NCBI GenBank assembly: GCA_037957365.1
Contig: JARHVA010001190.1
Coordinates: 3,044,001 to 3,108,000 of the forward strand
Direction of reading: 5' to 3'
Source: Torreya grandis
Lineage: Eukaryota > Streptophyta > Pinopsida > Cupressales > Taxaceae
DNA: 64,000 bases
A model generated the notes under the pieces. It had not been told where the DNA came from. It saw nothing but the letters and a program-made list of their open reading frames with translations, and did no database searches. Of the stretch, positions 13,357 through 25,174 are shown piece after piece (position 1 is the first letter of the stretch; each line of letters starts with the position of its first letter). Made by a program: the position numbers and the translations under genes.

Positions 13357-16300
13357 TATTGACCAAATTTAACTTTTAGGTCAAACTAGGGCACCCCTAG
13401 GTAAAAACTTAACTTACATATGTTTTATAGGTTATAATTTATTATCATGGGGTGTATTATATGTTATTTGATGTCATTTGATGTTATACTAGTCTTGGTC
13501 CTTAGTTATTTTAGTCATTTTAGTCATTTTAGTTCATTTTGAGGTTAAAAAAGGTGCATTTAATGAGTTGTACAAGTTTATTAGGAAGTGTGAAGGTTTA
13601 AAAACATGATGTCATGTCCCATGTGTCTTTATAGGTCTGAAATAACTAGCATAACTAAAAGGTGGTAGGTTCATCAAAAGAAAAGATAGTTTTCTTGAGA
13701 AAGGAAAAGAAAATGGCATTTGTATGACCCATGGGGAAGTGTGCCACATGGAAAAGGATCATAAAGTTCCTCTTAATATTATACATTATTAGTTACATGT
13801 TTTAAATGATCTAAAAGTACAATTTTTGTCCCAAAATAATTTTATTCTTTTTCACCTTTCTTAGCAAGTAAAAGTGACCTACATGTTTGTACTTGGTATG
13901 GTTAGCATAAGAGGTTTCAGTAAAAATTGTCTTGGGGTGTATTCTACACTCAATAAACTTCCATTTTATTTTATTTTCAAATTAATGGTGGTTTGAGCTT
14001 TATGAACCATTCCTAAGAAATTGACCCTTCAAATATGCTTGCTAATCTGTGCACCCTATAGTTTTTTTTCTTATTTGTGAAAGTCCATACAATTCACTTG
14101 TTGAGATTGATTTAATATGAGTTGGATCCTTTATCTCATGTTTTATATTATTGTTTTCACATTTAGATTTGATTTGATGAGCTAACAAAATTATTTTTCA
14201 AGGAGGAGTGAAGTTGCAGTCATTTTTACCTTGTTCCAAAATGTTGGTGTTTTATAGAGGTCTTATGTGAATAGAAGATGATGTTCTACATACCTCAGAT
14301 TTATATTATCACCCCTTCCCATGTTTGGTTTTATCACATCATACTTTAGAGTAATTCCCCACCTTGTCTTTCTCCATTATTAACTCTTTTCCTACCTTCA
14401 CTTGCATCCATAGTTTTAAATCTTATTCAACTTACTCATGGGATGATAATCAAGGTAATTTAGTTGTCCAAGACATTAATATTTTGAAATATTCAATTTA
14501 TATGCTTATAAAAGGTGCAAGTGTGATCATATGTTCATTCACCATGCTAAAATAGTCATTTGATGCTCATGATTACTCTTTTATAGATGTGTGCAAGTGG
14601 TTTCACGTTATAAAATAGGTGTTGGAACTTATTTCAAGGTGTTCTTTGTGAGAATAATGCATTTTAATATTTTGACAATAGATTTGAGCTTCCCATGAGG
14701 CCTTGTATCCACATTTTTGATCTTTTCCACACTCATTATCTACACATAGCCTAGTACATACCTACAGGCGCCATTATTGATGCCACGTTGAGATGAGTAA
14801 AGCTTGACATGGTTCCAACTTCCAGGGATTACTAAAAATGTACTGGCATATTTGATGAAAGAATATAATGTTCATAGTCATAGATAGTCTTCATATTTCC
14901 TACATTAAACTCATGGTTTGTGCACCAAATATCCACCTACAAGTGGTTGAGTAGGGGACCAAAATGTTTATATGGAGAGAATGAAATAGTTTGACACCTC
15001 CTTGAAGTCTTGGTATGATATTCAAGCCTTGACAGACCCATAAAAAGTGTAAAATTGGCAAAATAAGTGTGAAACCATGTTGAGGAGACAAGGAACTGAG
15101 TTTAGGGAAGATTTTCCTAAAATATCAAAATAGAGGTTAGGAGGTTGTTGTGATTATCCTAAAACATGGAGGTAAAGGTTTTTAAGATGTCTGGTTAGGT
15201 GTATATTATAGCCCCTAGCATAGAGAGTTAACATGATAATAATGAAGGTAAAATATTAAGGGGAAAGAGGTTGTTTAAGGCCTCAAATATGCCTTCCAAA
15301 ACATTGAAATGCTCCATCAACATCTATAGGCCTGAGGAGATAAATGTTCTTTTGTCACCTTAAGCAGCAACATTAAACAAAACCTCATGGCAAATAGGTT
15401 TCTAATAATTGAATAGAACACAAATGGCCTAAGGGCTAGTAGGATAATATGTGAAATGGTCTCATAGACTCTAATACCACCTACAGGTTCCTTTCTAATA
15501 GAGATTAGACACCTACAACAATCAAAAGTAAAGTTTTTGAGTCATGGTAAAAAGAAACCTAGTCAGGAATCCAAAGAGCATGAAAGTGAGTAAAAAGTGA
15601 ATATATATGTTGTGTGACCTAAAAAGGGTTTCAAGGAGGTCATTTCATGTCATGAATAGTCCTAGTCAAGGAAAAGGACACCTATAGGTAGGTCAAAAGG
15701 CAAAACATATGAGTATAAGACATTCACCTAAAGGTTAATGCTAAGATGGCATAGTAGAACTTTCAAAAAGGAATACTAGTTAAAATGCATAAATTTTAAC
15801 CTATAGGGTTTAGTTAAAACCTTTTCACATCATTATTGAGCTCAATTGAATCCCAATATACACCTATAATAGGGTGTCTCAGTTAGCAAACAGTGGGCAA
15901 CTCATTTGTATCCAAAGGTGCTTATGATGGAGTAAAAATAAGTTTAGGTAATAAAAAAAACATTTTATCATCTCAATAAATGGTATAGTGACTCCATAAA
16001 ATAAAAAAAGGAACAAAATAATCATACACATGTCCATAAAACCCCTATACACACCTATAGTAGGGTGCAAGCTAGTGAAAGTAGGGTAAGACATGAACTA
16101 GCCAAAGAGACGGAAAGGGGTTAAAAGCAATGAAAAATGGTTATGACTAAACAAAAAGTGTGTTCACAAGCCTAATAATAAATTAAAATTCTTTATTAAT
16201 AATCATCAAGTATTCTCACAAGCCCAAGAATCTTCCAAAGTGACCATCTACCTTCATTTCTTGGCTAAAGGGAACAATCTGTATTATGGGCTAAGAAACC

Positions 16301-18898
16301 ATGTTTGCTCAATAGGTGAATATGAATAATCCATTTAAGATAAGAGTTTTTTGGTGAATTAAAAGGTTAAAAATAATTAATTTATAATCATAAACATGTT
16401 GAAGTAACCTAGAGGCATTGTTTTAGCTTGGAGAGGTCACTCTTAGGAGGGTTTGAAGAAAAAGCAAGAAAATAGGCTTTTTTAGGCCTTTTGAGATGGT
16501 TAGTCACATAAATAAAAACATATAGATAAACCCTCTAGTAAAATTAATCATCATACCTTTTAAAAAATCCAAAAATACTCATTTTTCCTTGGGGATGAGG
16601 GTTATATCTCATAATTTTGTCTTAGATGTCAGCTGGTCTAAGAAAAGCAGGTTTTAGCAAAGCAAGCTGATGAGTAAAAAATGGATAAATGGATTGATAT
16701 GGAGATTTGGGAACCTAAATAAACATGTTTTAATATGAATTAAATTAAAATAGGTGTTAATAATAACTAGGTCAATCTTCGACCTCTCAAAATGACTAAG
16801 TTTCCCTTGCACACAGTCCAAGTAGATAAGTCTCTTTTAGACCTAGTTGGTGAATTGAAGGAAAGATGAATAAGAGTGCTTGGAGAGTTATGTAGTTGTT
16901 TTTTAATCTCAAATGGGATGTTAAAATTCATAATACACCAATCTAAGCATGAAATATCATTTCTAATAACCAAAGCTAGCAAGATGCCTATTAAACCTAT
17001 TAGGTTTTTAGGGGACCTAGAACCAATTGGGGGTCCATATTTATTTCTAACTCTTGGTGTGCTATATATATGGTTGAGGCATGTTATGGAGGTGTAATTA
17101 GGCATGTTTTAAATCTTATTATTTAGGGTAACCTAATGGAAATCTATTTGTGGGTCAAAGAGAGTACAAACATGTAAGAAGGGCAAAAACAAGCTCGATT
17201 GGGTGACTTCAAGGGTTCATATCTCTTCTAAAGGTTTGCATGGGAACCAAAGGAATTTTTATGGGTTATTAGTATCAATTATCATCAAGTTTGTGTAATT
17301 TAGTAATATATCCAATCTCAAAGCTTTATGAACAAAGCTTATGACCAAAAACTACCTAAAACCCTACTAAACCCTCAGTCAAGACCCACCAGAAAAAATA
17401 AGATTAGAGAGTTGTCCTAATGACATATTTTGGAAATGAAAAATATTTTAAAATTAATAATACTCCCTCAAGATATCTCTCACCAAGGTGATCTCTACAA
17501 AATTGTATGGACAACATGCAAAACATGGTATTTTTGACCATTTTTTATGTTTTGCAGGTTCTATTAGGTTTCAAGGGATTTTATAAATTTTGAGTGGAAT
17601 ATTAGTACTTTTAATAAATCCTTATGGATATTTAATTCTAGGGGAAAAATCCTAAGTTTCCAAACTAGAGCTCTCTTTTTAGGTAGTCAAAACTAGCATA
17701 GTGGATAGAAGGCTGAAAACTCCAAGTGTGAGCCTTTTTAAGATGTACCTAAGAAATTTAAGGACATGGATAGTATTTTAAAGTGTAATCAATTAAATCT
17801 CATGTATTTTAATGAGAAAATAATGCTATTTTTGAGGCCAAGTGTGAGGGGTGACAGAAAAGAGGAGTTTTTTAGACTACAAGCAACGATGGCTTCCTCT
17901 CAAATGTTTCTAGATGATTAGGTCTAGAATCAATGCATGGTGAGGCATGTTTGAAAGCCTTCCCTCTCATCTGAATCATCATACTTGTCCCTATTTAGGT
18001 GTGTGACATTAAAATAGGTTCAAATTATGAAATTAGTTTTCTAAGCCAAGACTGGGAGTTTTATGCCACTTTTCATAAGTTTCATGACTTGTATGGATGC
18101 TTGGTCCTCCTAACATTGTATGGTTCATTCCATACCTATTTATCATGAAATTATAACCCTTTTTCTTAGATTTACAAGTGTTCAAGTGACCTTTAGACTT
18201 CATTTGTCTTGTTCTTCTCTTAAAGGCTATAAATATTAACACGTTTGGCTCTTTTTCGCAGCCTCTGTTGGTTGATGGTGAAACCCTATAAAAAAATTTA
18301 TTTGAATGAATCTTGAATAAATAAATAAAATGATTTTTCATACTTACACGATTTATAATTAAGTTTTATTTCAATCTTGTTGGTCTTGTCTAGTAGAAGA
18401 TGGTCTTTACTTGCATGTTATCCTTGATTTTTCACCAAGTGTGCAGACGAGCAATTATTACAAGTATTTGTTAGTGTTATTTTTGAAGTGTATGTCTTAT
18501 AAGTGTTTCATGACTATATTATATAAATAATCATTAATTACCCTCTTAAGTGTCAAAATACTTTTTGAACCTAACTTATGAAATATTGTGACAATGCAAC
18601 TTGAATTATGAGTTTTGTGTGAAAGAAGCCTTGTTTAGCTCTACGTAGTATGATTTTAGTCAATAAGAAAAAATATAATATTGGTGCATCAAATTTAGTT
18701 TTATTATTTCGTCTTCTTAACCCTTTTCATGCAAATTTGATAGGTAAGAGTGTTTCAAAGAGTGCATCAAGGGAACTAGCCCTTCTAGATATTAATCTCA
18801 ACAAATTGTTACCCACAGCAAGAGATATATTTACATTGTGCCACTTGGATGAGGAGATCTATGCATATCCTCAAGGGGTGAAAATCCAAGTGACAATA
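13357..18898 (+). repeat. Element B 5' LTR (5.5 kb)
   Basis: 5,542 bp, collinear with 25175-30657 plus 50992-51009. The two copies are roughly 85-90% alike in short samples read by eye. No long ORF is shared by the copies in sense direction. The TATA-like box lies ~4.9 kb into the LTR, so U3 makes up most of it. Near-palindromic CACCTA(C/T)AG-type motifs recur through U3 (for example 15679, 15870, 16050). Confidence 0.82.
18228..18236 (+). promoter_or_regulatory. TATA-like box of element B 5' LTR
   Basis: TATAAATAT, present at the equivalent place in the 3' LTR (29998-30006) within otherwise diverged surroundings. It is followed by a conserved GGTTGATGGTGAAACCCTA block. Transcription would start about 30 bp downstream and leave ~640 bp of R/U5. 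Confidence 0.5.
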
Positions 18899-19238
18899 TT
18901 TTTTTGCATGCCTAGTTGGACTCTAAGTTCTAGAAGATTTTCCAAGATTGGTGTTGGTCTTAGCATAGTTGTAGATACAAGAACATCTACATCTAGTACC
19001 TAGTGACTCCACTAGAGTTTTAAAATCTTTGGTTGTTGATCAATCCCCAATTTCCATGCCAAAGGTAACCACTAGGTTTTTTATTAAAGGTATACCCTTT
19101 GAGTTTGTGTAATTTCCTTTGTAATCTATCAAAAGGTTTAGGTTTGTGAATAATCATCCTTATTCAAGAGATTTGGTGTTTAAGAAGTCCAAGTTCCTAC
19201 TAAGTTCAACCTCTAATAATCATAGTCTACATTAAAAT
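18899..19238 (+). other. Element B leader
   Basis: The leader between LTR end and gag. The usual TGGTATCAGAGC primer site is absent. Instead GCATGCCTAGTTGGACTC follows a T run (18899-18923) and is partly matched after the 5' LTR of element C (37150-37168), so it may be the primer site of this lineage. The tRNA is not identified. A 117-codon frame at 18650-19003 crosses the LTR boundary and is not a gene. Confidence 0.45.
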
Positions 19239-20590
19239 ATGGATAAGAGACAACCTTTTATACCTTTCATTAGATCATCTCCTTTGAATCTTGCCCAATA
19301 TGACCAAATTCTAGGAGAAACCCTCAAGATTGTTCCGTCTTTTAGTGGAGAATGTCCTATTACTTCTATTGAGCATATTATAAACATATAAAACTTTTTA
19401 AATATCCATAATATCACTCAAGATATTATGGATATTAGGTTATTGGTATTGTCTTTCAAAGGGAAAGATTTAGATTGGTATGGGACTCTACCTAAAAATT
19501 CTATTGGTTCATGGGATGAACTTGGAGATCTATTGACTAAGGGGTTTGGAGAGAATAGTGATCACCTATCATTATTTGAGTAATTGACCACTAGCAAGAG
19601 GGCACCATAAGAGTTTATGCAAGATTTTAATAATAGATTTTTAAAAACATGGGATAGGATCCCAACCCTTGTGAGACCTACCCCAATTTATGCCTTCTTG
19701 TATTATATAAAAGCATTAAATAGTGATGTATCCATGATGATCCAATCCATGGGTGGAAATGCACTACATGTTGCCTATGAGATAGCTATAAATGATAAGA
19801 ATTATCTTGTTTAAGTAGGGAAGATTGATCCAAAGACTCCTTTGTCTAATCAATAAAAGTCTACCATTTCGCCCAACAATGAGATCCATGAAGTTAAAAT
19901 TTTTCTCCAAAGTTTTACTAATGAATTAATTTCCCTCAAAAGGAAAAAATCTCAAAGTTATAAGCCATACCAGTCCAACAATCAGTTTGGGCAAATTGAT
20001 AGGCCTCTTTTTCAAGGTAATAATCAAAGACAAGGTTAAATCACCCAATATAGACCTTATCAAAATTATAATCCTAATGCCCCATCATCTTCCAAAGACA
20101 TTGTTCCCACTTAAAACAAATTTGTCAAGAAAAACCATGTTATCCCTCTTATGACCAAAACCAAGGCCAAGTTGCATATGCCAATGAAATGCCTAGTCAA
20201 AACATGACTATGCAAGGTAATCAAGCATCTCAATTTTCAAATCTTGAGGTGTCAATGCAAAATATAATGCAAATTGGAATGTAAATTGTAATGGATAATG
20301 GACAAACACAATATTATTTTACTCTCATAAATCATATGGATGAAGAGTTTTGTGCCATCAATCATTTGGGGAATTCAAGAAACATGAATACTAGTGTGTC
20401 CTCTAACACTAGGTCTAAGAATAGGGTTGTTTACGAGACACAAGGGGATAATAAAGGACCTATTTTAACTCATAAATCATCTCTGATTATGGGTGGGTCT
20501 AGCTCAGTCCCTAAAGTGTAGGAAAATCAAAAGTTTTATAATGTAAGGCCAGCTCTTACACATCCACCTTCACATGACACACCATAAGGT
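19239..20590 (+). pseudogene. gag of element B (decayed)
   Basis: Structural Gag polyprotein part, which would form the cytoplasmic particle. Reading from the ATG at 19239, the frame gives a retrotransposon-gag-like region: PSFSGECPITSIEHI near residues 30-45, then DLDWYGTLP, a GSWDELGDLLTKGF stretch and FNNRFLKTWDRIP in the same frame at 19617. TAA/TAG stops interrupt it (for example at 19389 and 19580), and the frame shifts between 19815 and 20291. The C-terminal part is rich in Q, N and Y. I could not find a clean CCHC zinc knuckle; a Cys/His-rich stretch near 20100 may be its remnant. The start is chosen as the first ATG that opens the conserved frame. Confidence 0.72.
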
Positions 20591-20835
20591 ACTAGTGCTT
20601 CCAAGGAACCTTTTAAGGTGAGTAATCCTTATATTATTTTTTTATACCAGATGAATAAGTTACATATGAATATTTATTTATGGGACTCATTGACAATATT
20701 AGGACAAAAGAACATACTTCAAAATAAATTGCAAGGAATTGGTAAGTAAATTGGATTAGCTAGGAATGAGAATGTTGTCTTGGTAAATAGAACTCAACCC
20801 ATTGATAGACAAGTGAATAAGTTAGATAAAACTCC

Positions 20836-21208
20836 TCTTTTTTACCTATCCTTGATTATTGGTAATTTCTTAGTTCAAAATTAAATCATAGATAGTGGGG
20901 CTAGTACTTTAGTTATGCCCAAATGTATAATGGATAAATTAGGCCTCAAGTATGAACCAATGGCTAAAAGAGTCCTACAATTGGATGGATCACCAATAAA
21001 GACCTTGGGATTATTCAAGGATTTGAATCTAATTTTACATGTTTGTCTTATTTTTTATATTCTTGATGATGTGGTTGTGGTAGATTTACCTCCATACTTT
21101 CTTCTTTGCTTGTCAATAGAGTTTACAACTAAGATAGGTGGATACTTGGTAGCCAATTGGTCTTATATGGTTTTTAGGACAATTAATGGTACTAATGTGA
21201 AGATTTAA
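20836..21208 (+). pseudogene. Aspartic protease of element B (decayed)
   Basis: Retropepsin-type protease that would cut the polyprotein. The active-site motif IIDSGASTLV (Asp at 20891-20893) is intact, and the frame then runs open to 21208 with the expected hydrophobic segment near VVVVDLPPYF at the distal end. A TAA lies just before the motif (20882). The protease sits between gag and the extra RNase H. Confidence 0.72.
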
Positions 21209-21489
21209 TTATATCGTATCCATCACAATAGGTTATAATCTTACATGCCTAAAGTGGCAAATGTCAATTATGCCATTATTGATGAGGAAGAGCTTCACAT
21301 AAATCAATCTCCAACATATTCTCTTGAAAGAGTTTCTGATTTGTATTTAGATGAATGGGGAGATGAACATTATGAATATTATCCTTAAAAATTCATGGAT
21401 AAGGTTGGTCTTTGAGTGTATTTCATTCATTATGAGGAATCTTTCATGTCAAACATGATGAATCCAAGTGAAGACATGGATGGTTTATG

Positions 21490-21860
21490 GTAGTTATTCT
21501 TTGATGGATATATAAGTCAAGTTGGGGTAGGTGGTGGATTAATGTTGTTTTCACCATCCAAATAAAGGTACTATTCCACTTTCAAATTTAATTTCTCTTG
21601 TACTTTTAATGTAGAAAAATATGAGACCGTTATTCATAGCCTTGAGTGGGCTAGAAAAAGAGGTGTGAAAGAGTTACAAGTGTATGGTGATAGTGAGTTG
21701 ATTGTGAATTAACTAAGAGGCCAAAATGTGACTAAGAAATCTTTGCTTGAGTCCTATAATAATATATTGTGGTATATTTGTAGTATTTCCAAGCTTTCAA
21801 CATCCAATCCATCCTAAGAGAAGACAACAAATATGTTGATAGTTTGGTAGAAATTGGAGC
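21490..21860 (+). pseudogene. Extra RNase H (plant/archaeal type) upstream of RT, element B
   Basis: RNase H fold typical of the additional domain of plant Tat-lineage elements, which would remove RNA from RNA-DNA hybrids. Visible marks are FFDGY with the first catalytic Asp (21503-21505), a GVGGGLMLFSPS strand, CTFNVEKYETVIHSLEWA (helix with the second catalytic position), VYGDSELIVN with the third acid, and an LREDNKYVDSL tail. At the second position, where Glu is expected, this copy has Lys (EKY). The domain lies before RT; the Ty3-type RNase H is still present after RT. Stops occur at codons such as 21565 and 21712. Confidence 0.75.
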
Positions 21861-22239
21861 TCAGTTTGATGTTTTAAAGGAGATAAGAGAAGATAAGAAC
21901 CAACCACATATCAAGGTGGCTATAAGGCCCTCTATACCTGATAATGTCACTAATTGGAAAGTTTTTTATAGTGATCAATAAATAGATCTTTTTCTATAAG
22001 AGGAGGCTAAGTTTTCTTCTAAAAATTAGTCTAAACTACAACAATAATATGGAGAGCAGATTGTACAATTGAAGTCAAACAAGCTCCCTAAAGGCTTAGT
22101 CACACTTGAGAAGATCTTAAATGATGATAATAATTTGAATAAATAAAAGGTAATCATGTCTAATAAGAAATAAAACTATGATAAATTACAAATATTTAAG
22201 GATAAGTTTCTTGCACTTGGGAGGGTATGTACTAGTGAA

Positions 22240-23140
22240 GAAAAACATGAATTCATTGAGTTATGCAAGGAGTTTTCTAATGTGTCTGCATGGGAATATA
22301 GTGATTTGAAGGGATTTGATCAAAACTTAGCTCAAAATACCATAGATATAGATTATAATTCTAATCCTATTAGGAAAAGATAAAGTCCAATGAATCCTAA
22401 GATGGAGCCTCTCATGAAGAATGAGCTTACTAATTTGATTGAGTCCAAAATCATTTTTCCTATTAAGCACTCATTTTGGTTGGAAAAATTAGTCCTTATT
22501 AGGAAGAAAAAAATTAGGTTTCATTTTGATTTTAGGGACTTGAATAGAGTTTCCTTGAAGGACCATTATCCTCTTCCTTCCATGGAGCAAATTTTGTAAG
22601 TTATGGTAGGTAGTGAAAGGTTTTCTCTCCTTGATGGATATTTTGAGTATAATCAGATTTTGGTGAAGGAAAGTGAATAATATGAGACAAAATTTAATAC
22701 TAAATGGGGTACATATGATTATATGAAAATAAATTTTTGTGTCTAATGTTGGAGATAAATTTCAACATGAAATGGATATGGCTTTTCAGGGACTAATAAA
22801 TGACATTGTGTTGGTATATCTTGATGATATCATATTTTTTTCTAAGGATGCAAAGGATCACTTGAATCACCTTAGGTAGATTTTTGAGAGATGCAGAGAG
22901 TTTTAAATCTCTCTTAACCCAAATAAGTGTGTATTCTTTTTCCATGAAGGTAAACTTTTAGGACACATTATGTCAAAGAAGGGTCTATCCATAGATCTTG
23001 AAAGGGTGAGTGCAATCTTGGCATTGGTTTTGCCCAAACACAAGAAAGGTTTAAAAAGTTTATTTGTTAAAATTAATTTCATGAGGAGGTTCATTCCTAA
23101 TTATTATAATTTCTTCAATCCTCTAACCTCTATGCTAAGG
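22240..23140 (+). pseudogene. Reverse transcriptase of element B (decayed)
   Basis: RNA-dependent DNA polymerase domain. In order: PLMKNELTNLIESKIIFP, the FDFRDLNRVSLKDHYPLPSM region (usual CIDYR...N.AT..D.YPLP), FSLLDGYFEYNQI with the first palm Asp, KFNTKWGTYDY, the catalytic VYLDDIIFFSKD (YLDD at 22817-22828), and the thumb LLGHIMSKKGLSIDLERV followed by INFMRRFIPNY. Stops (22382, 22597, 22678) and a frame change near 22740 disable it. The motifs are those of Ty3/gypsy RT rather than Copia or LINE. Confidence 0.85.
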
Positions 23141-23560
23141 AAATATGAATTGTTCACTTGGAAAAGAAGGACGGAGAGTGTTGAAGAGATTAAGCAAGCC
23201 ATTTCTCAAGCTCCAACTCTTGCAAGTCCTAATTTCTCAAAGGATTTTAACTTGTATACCTTTGTAAATGAGGAGGTAATATTTTTTGTGCTTACTCAAT
23301 CAAATTAAGAAAACTTGGAGCAGCCTATTACCTTCTTAAGTCAAGGTTTGGAAGGCTATGAGGTAAGATACACCTATGTTGAGAAGAAAGTACTTTCATT
23401 TGTTATAAATCTAAAGAATTTTAGTCATATGCTATCTAACAACAAGATTCAAATTTTCTTACCTCATCCTAGTGTCAAATACTTCCTTTTGAGAAGATAT
23501 TTGAATGAAAAAAGGGTTGGTTAGATCACAAAAGTGATGGAGTATGATGTAAAAATCAAG
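23141..23560 (+). pseudogene. Ty3-type RNase H, degenerate (element B)
   Basis: Follows RT directly. EEIKQAISQAPTLASPNFSKDF is the connection segment. NLYTFVNEE stands where an active Ty3-type RNase H has LxTDAS with the catalytic Asp. PITFLSQGLEGYEVRYTYVEKK corresponds to the P..F.S..L...E..Y...E region. Element C also has Phe at the Asp position (LYTF), so the loss may predate both copies, consistent with the extra RNase H taking over. This last step is inference. Confidence 0.7.
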
Positions 23561-23859
23561 ACAACCAAGCTAGTGAAATAGAATGGGTTATGTGAGCATC
23601 TTGCTTCAGACTTGAAGGAATAAAAAGAGGTTTTTTTATCACTTCATGATGATCCTATAACATCTGCACCTTTATCCATGAGAATTTGGACACAATATAT
23701 GATTGATTACTTTCAAATTGATGAGTGTCCATAAGGCCTAGATAGAGCTAAAAGAAGGTATTTTAGATTACAATCTATTCCTTATGTGCTTATTGATGGA
23801 GTGTTATTTAGGAAGGAATTTTCAAGTGTGTTATTTAGGTTTTTTAAATCAAACTAAGT

Positions 23860-24955
23860 TTAAAACATAATTTTTTAAGTTTCATGATGGAACAATTGGT
23901 GGTCACTTTGCTCCAAGAACCATAGCTGCTAAGATTATGAGAGCTGGGTACTTTTGGCCTAGTTTGTTCAAAGACACCCATGCTTGGGTAATAAAGTGTG
24001 AAAAATGTGATCTCGTTGATGGTAAACAAAATCTTATTGCCTTGCCTCTTCATCCAATTCAAGTTAACGAACCCTTTATGCAATGGGATCTATATTACAT
24101 AGGTTTAATCAACCAACCTTCTAGTTTTGGTTACAAGTGGGTGTTGACTACTATAGATTACTTTAAAATATGGGTGGAGGTTTTATCTCTCAAGGAAGCA
24201 AATGAAATTTTAGTTCTAGACTTCTATGAAGGCATAGTGACAAGGTTTTCAGCTCCTTCAATAATAATTTTGAGCAATGCATTGGCTTTTCTTGGAATGA
24301 AGACAAGTAAATGGCCTTTGAAACATGGCATCTATCTTAGTACTTCCTCCAACTATTATTTATAAGGGAATGGACTATCTAAGTCCACCAATAATAATCT
24401 AATTAGGATCATAAAGAGGACAATCTAGGAGAACCAAAGGATTTAGCATTCTAAGTTGAAGATAGCTCTTTAGGCTGATAGGATTACCCCCAAGAGAGTA
24501 ATTAGAAACTCACCATATATAATTGTTTATGGGAGAGAAGCTAGACTACCTATTTTACTTGAGCTACCAGCCTTAGATCTCACTTATCAGCTAGATTTGA
24601 TGGAGAATGAAAGAATGGAAGTCAGGTTGTGTGATTTGATGGATCTTGAGGAGATAAGAGATCAAGTTATGCAAGCTATGAGAGCTCACCAAGATCAAAC
24701 AAAGAGATATTTTGATAACACCATGCCAAGAAGCTTATAATAAGGAGACATTATTCCAAAGTGGGATGAAGATAGAGCTAAACTTGGAAGACACATAAAG
24801 TTTGATGCTTTGTGGAGTGGCCCTTATGTTATCACCCAATGCAAGCAACACAATACTTTCCAACTATCAAAGTTGGATGGAGAGGAGATTCATATCCCAG
24901 TCAATAGGAATATATCTCAAAAAAAATTACTAAGGTTACCCTTTCTCCTTGTACA
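23860..24955 (+). pseudogene. Integrase of element B (decayed, catalytic residues lost)
   Basis: Would insert the cDNA into the genome. The HHCC zinc module is complete: HDGTIGGHF (23883 on) and CEKC (near 23998). The first catalytic Asp is present in QWDLYYIG (24087-24089). At the second Asp position the codon reads Ser (24273, ILSNA). Exactly 36 codons later the Glu position reads Lys (24381, GNGLSKSTNNN). The C-terminal part has YGREARLPI, a QTKRYFDN segment and a GPYVI module near 24820. Stops lie at 24361 and 24427, among others. Confidence 0.82.
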
Positions 24956-25174
24956 TAGTTATGGTTTTTCTTATTTTCCCTAAGTGCTTATACACATGTG
25001 TGAGTCTTGTTTGTGTCTTGTGTTTATTTGGTGTGTTGTGGTTGTCTTGTGTGTGTTTTAGGTAATTAATTTCTAGTTGTATTCAATAAATAATTGACTC
25101 CCTTGGCCCATGATAGGATAAGGCTACTAGTCTAGTTAGTATAGTAGGTATACTACCCCTATGAGTCACCAATT
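24956..25174 (+). other. 3' untranslated part of element B, with a CCCCTATGAGTCACCAATT motif before the LTR
   Basis: TG-rich non-coding spacer. No polypurine tract precedes the LTR. Instead CCCCTATGAGTCACCAATT (25156-25174) sits directly before TGTTGACC. Element C has CCCCCATGAATCTCTATT at the same place (44475-44491), differing mainly by transitions. Confidence 0.6.

Noticed and set aside
16767..17105. 112-codon minus-strand frame and a 73-codon plus-strand frame over it
   Set aside because: Both lie in the B 5' LTR and neither is open at the homologous place near 28560-28880.
18650..19003. 117-codon plus-strand frame
   Set aside because: It crosses the end of the B 5' LTR into the leader, and its partner in the 3' LTR is not open. 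No domain is visible.
20060..20170. Cys/His-rich stretch considered as a gag zinc knuckle of element B
   Set aside because: Spacing does not fit C-x2-C-x4-H-x4-C or the x3 variant, and it lies out of frame with the preceding gag piece. Kept only as a possible remnant.
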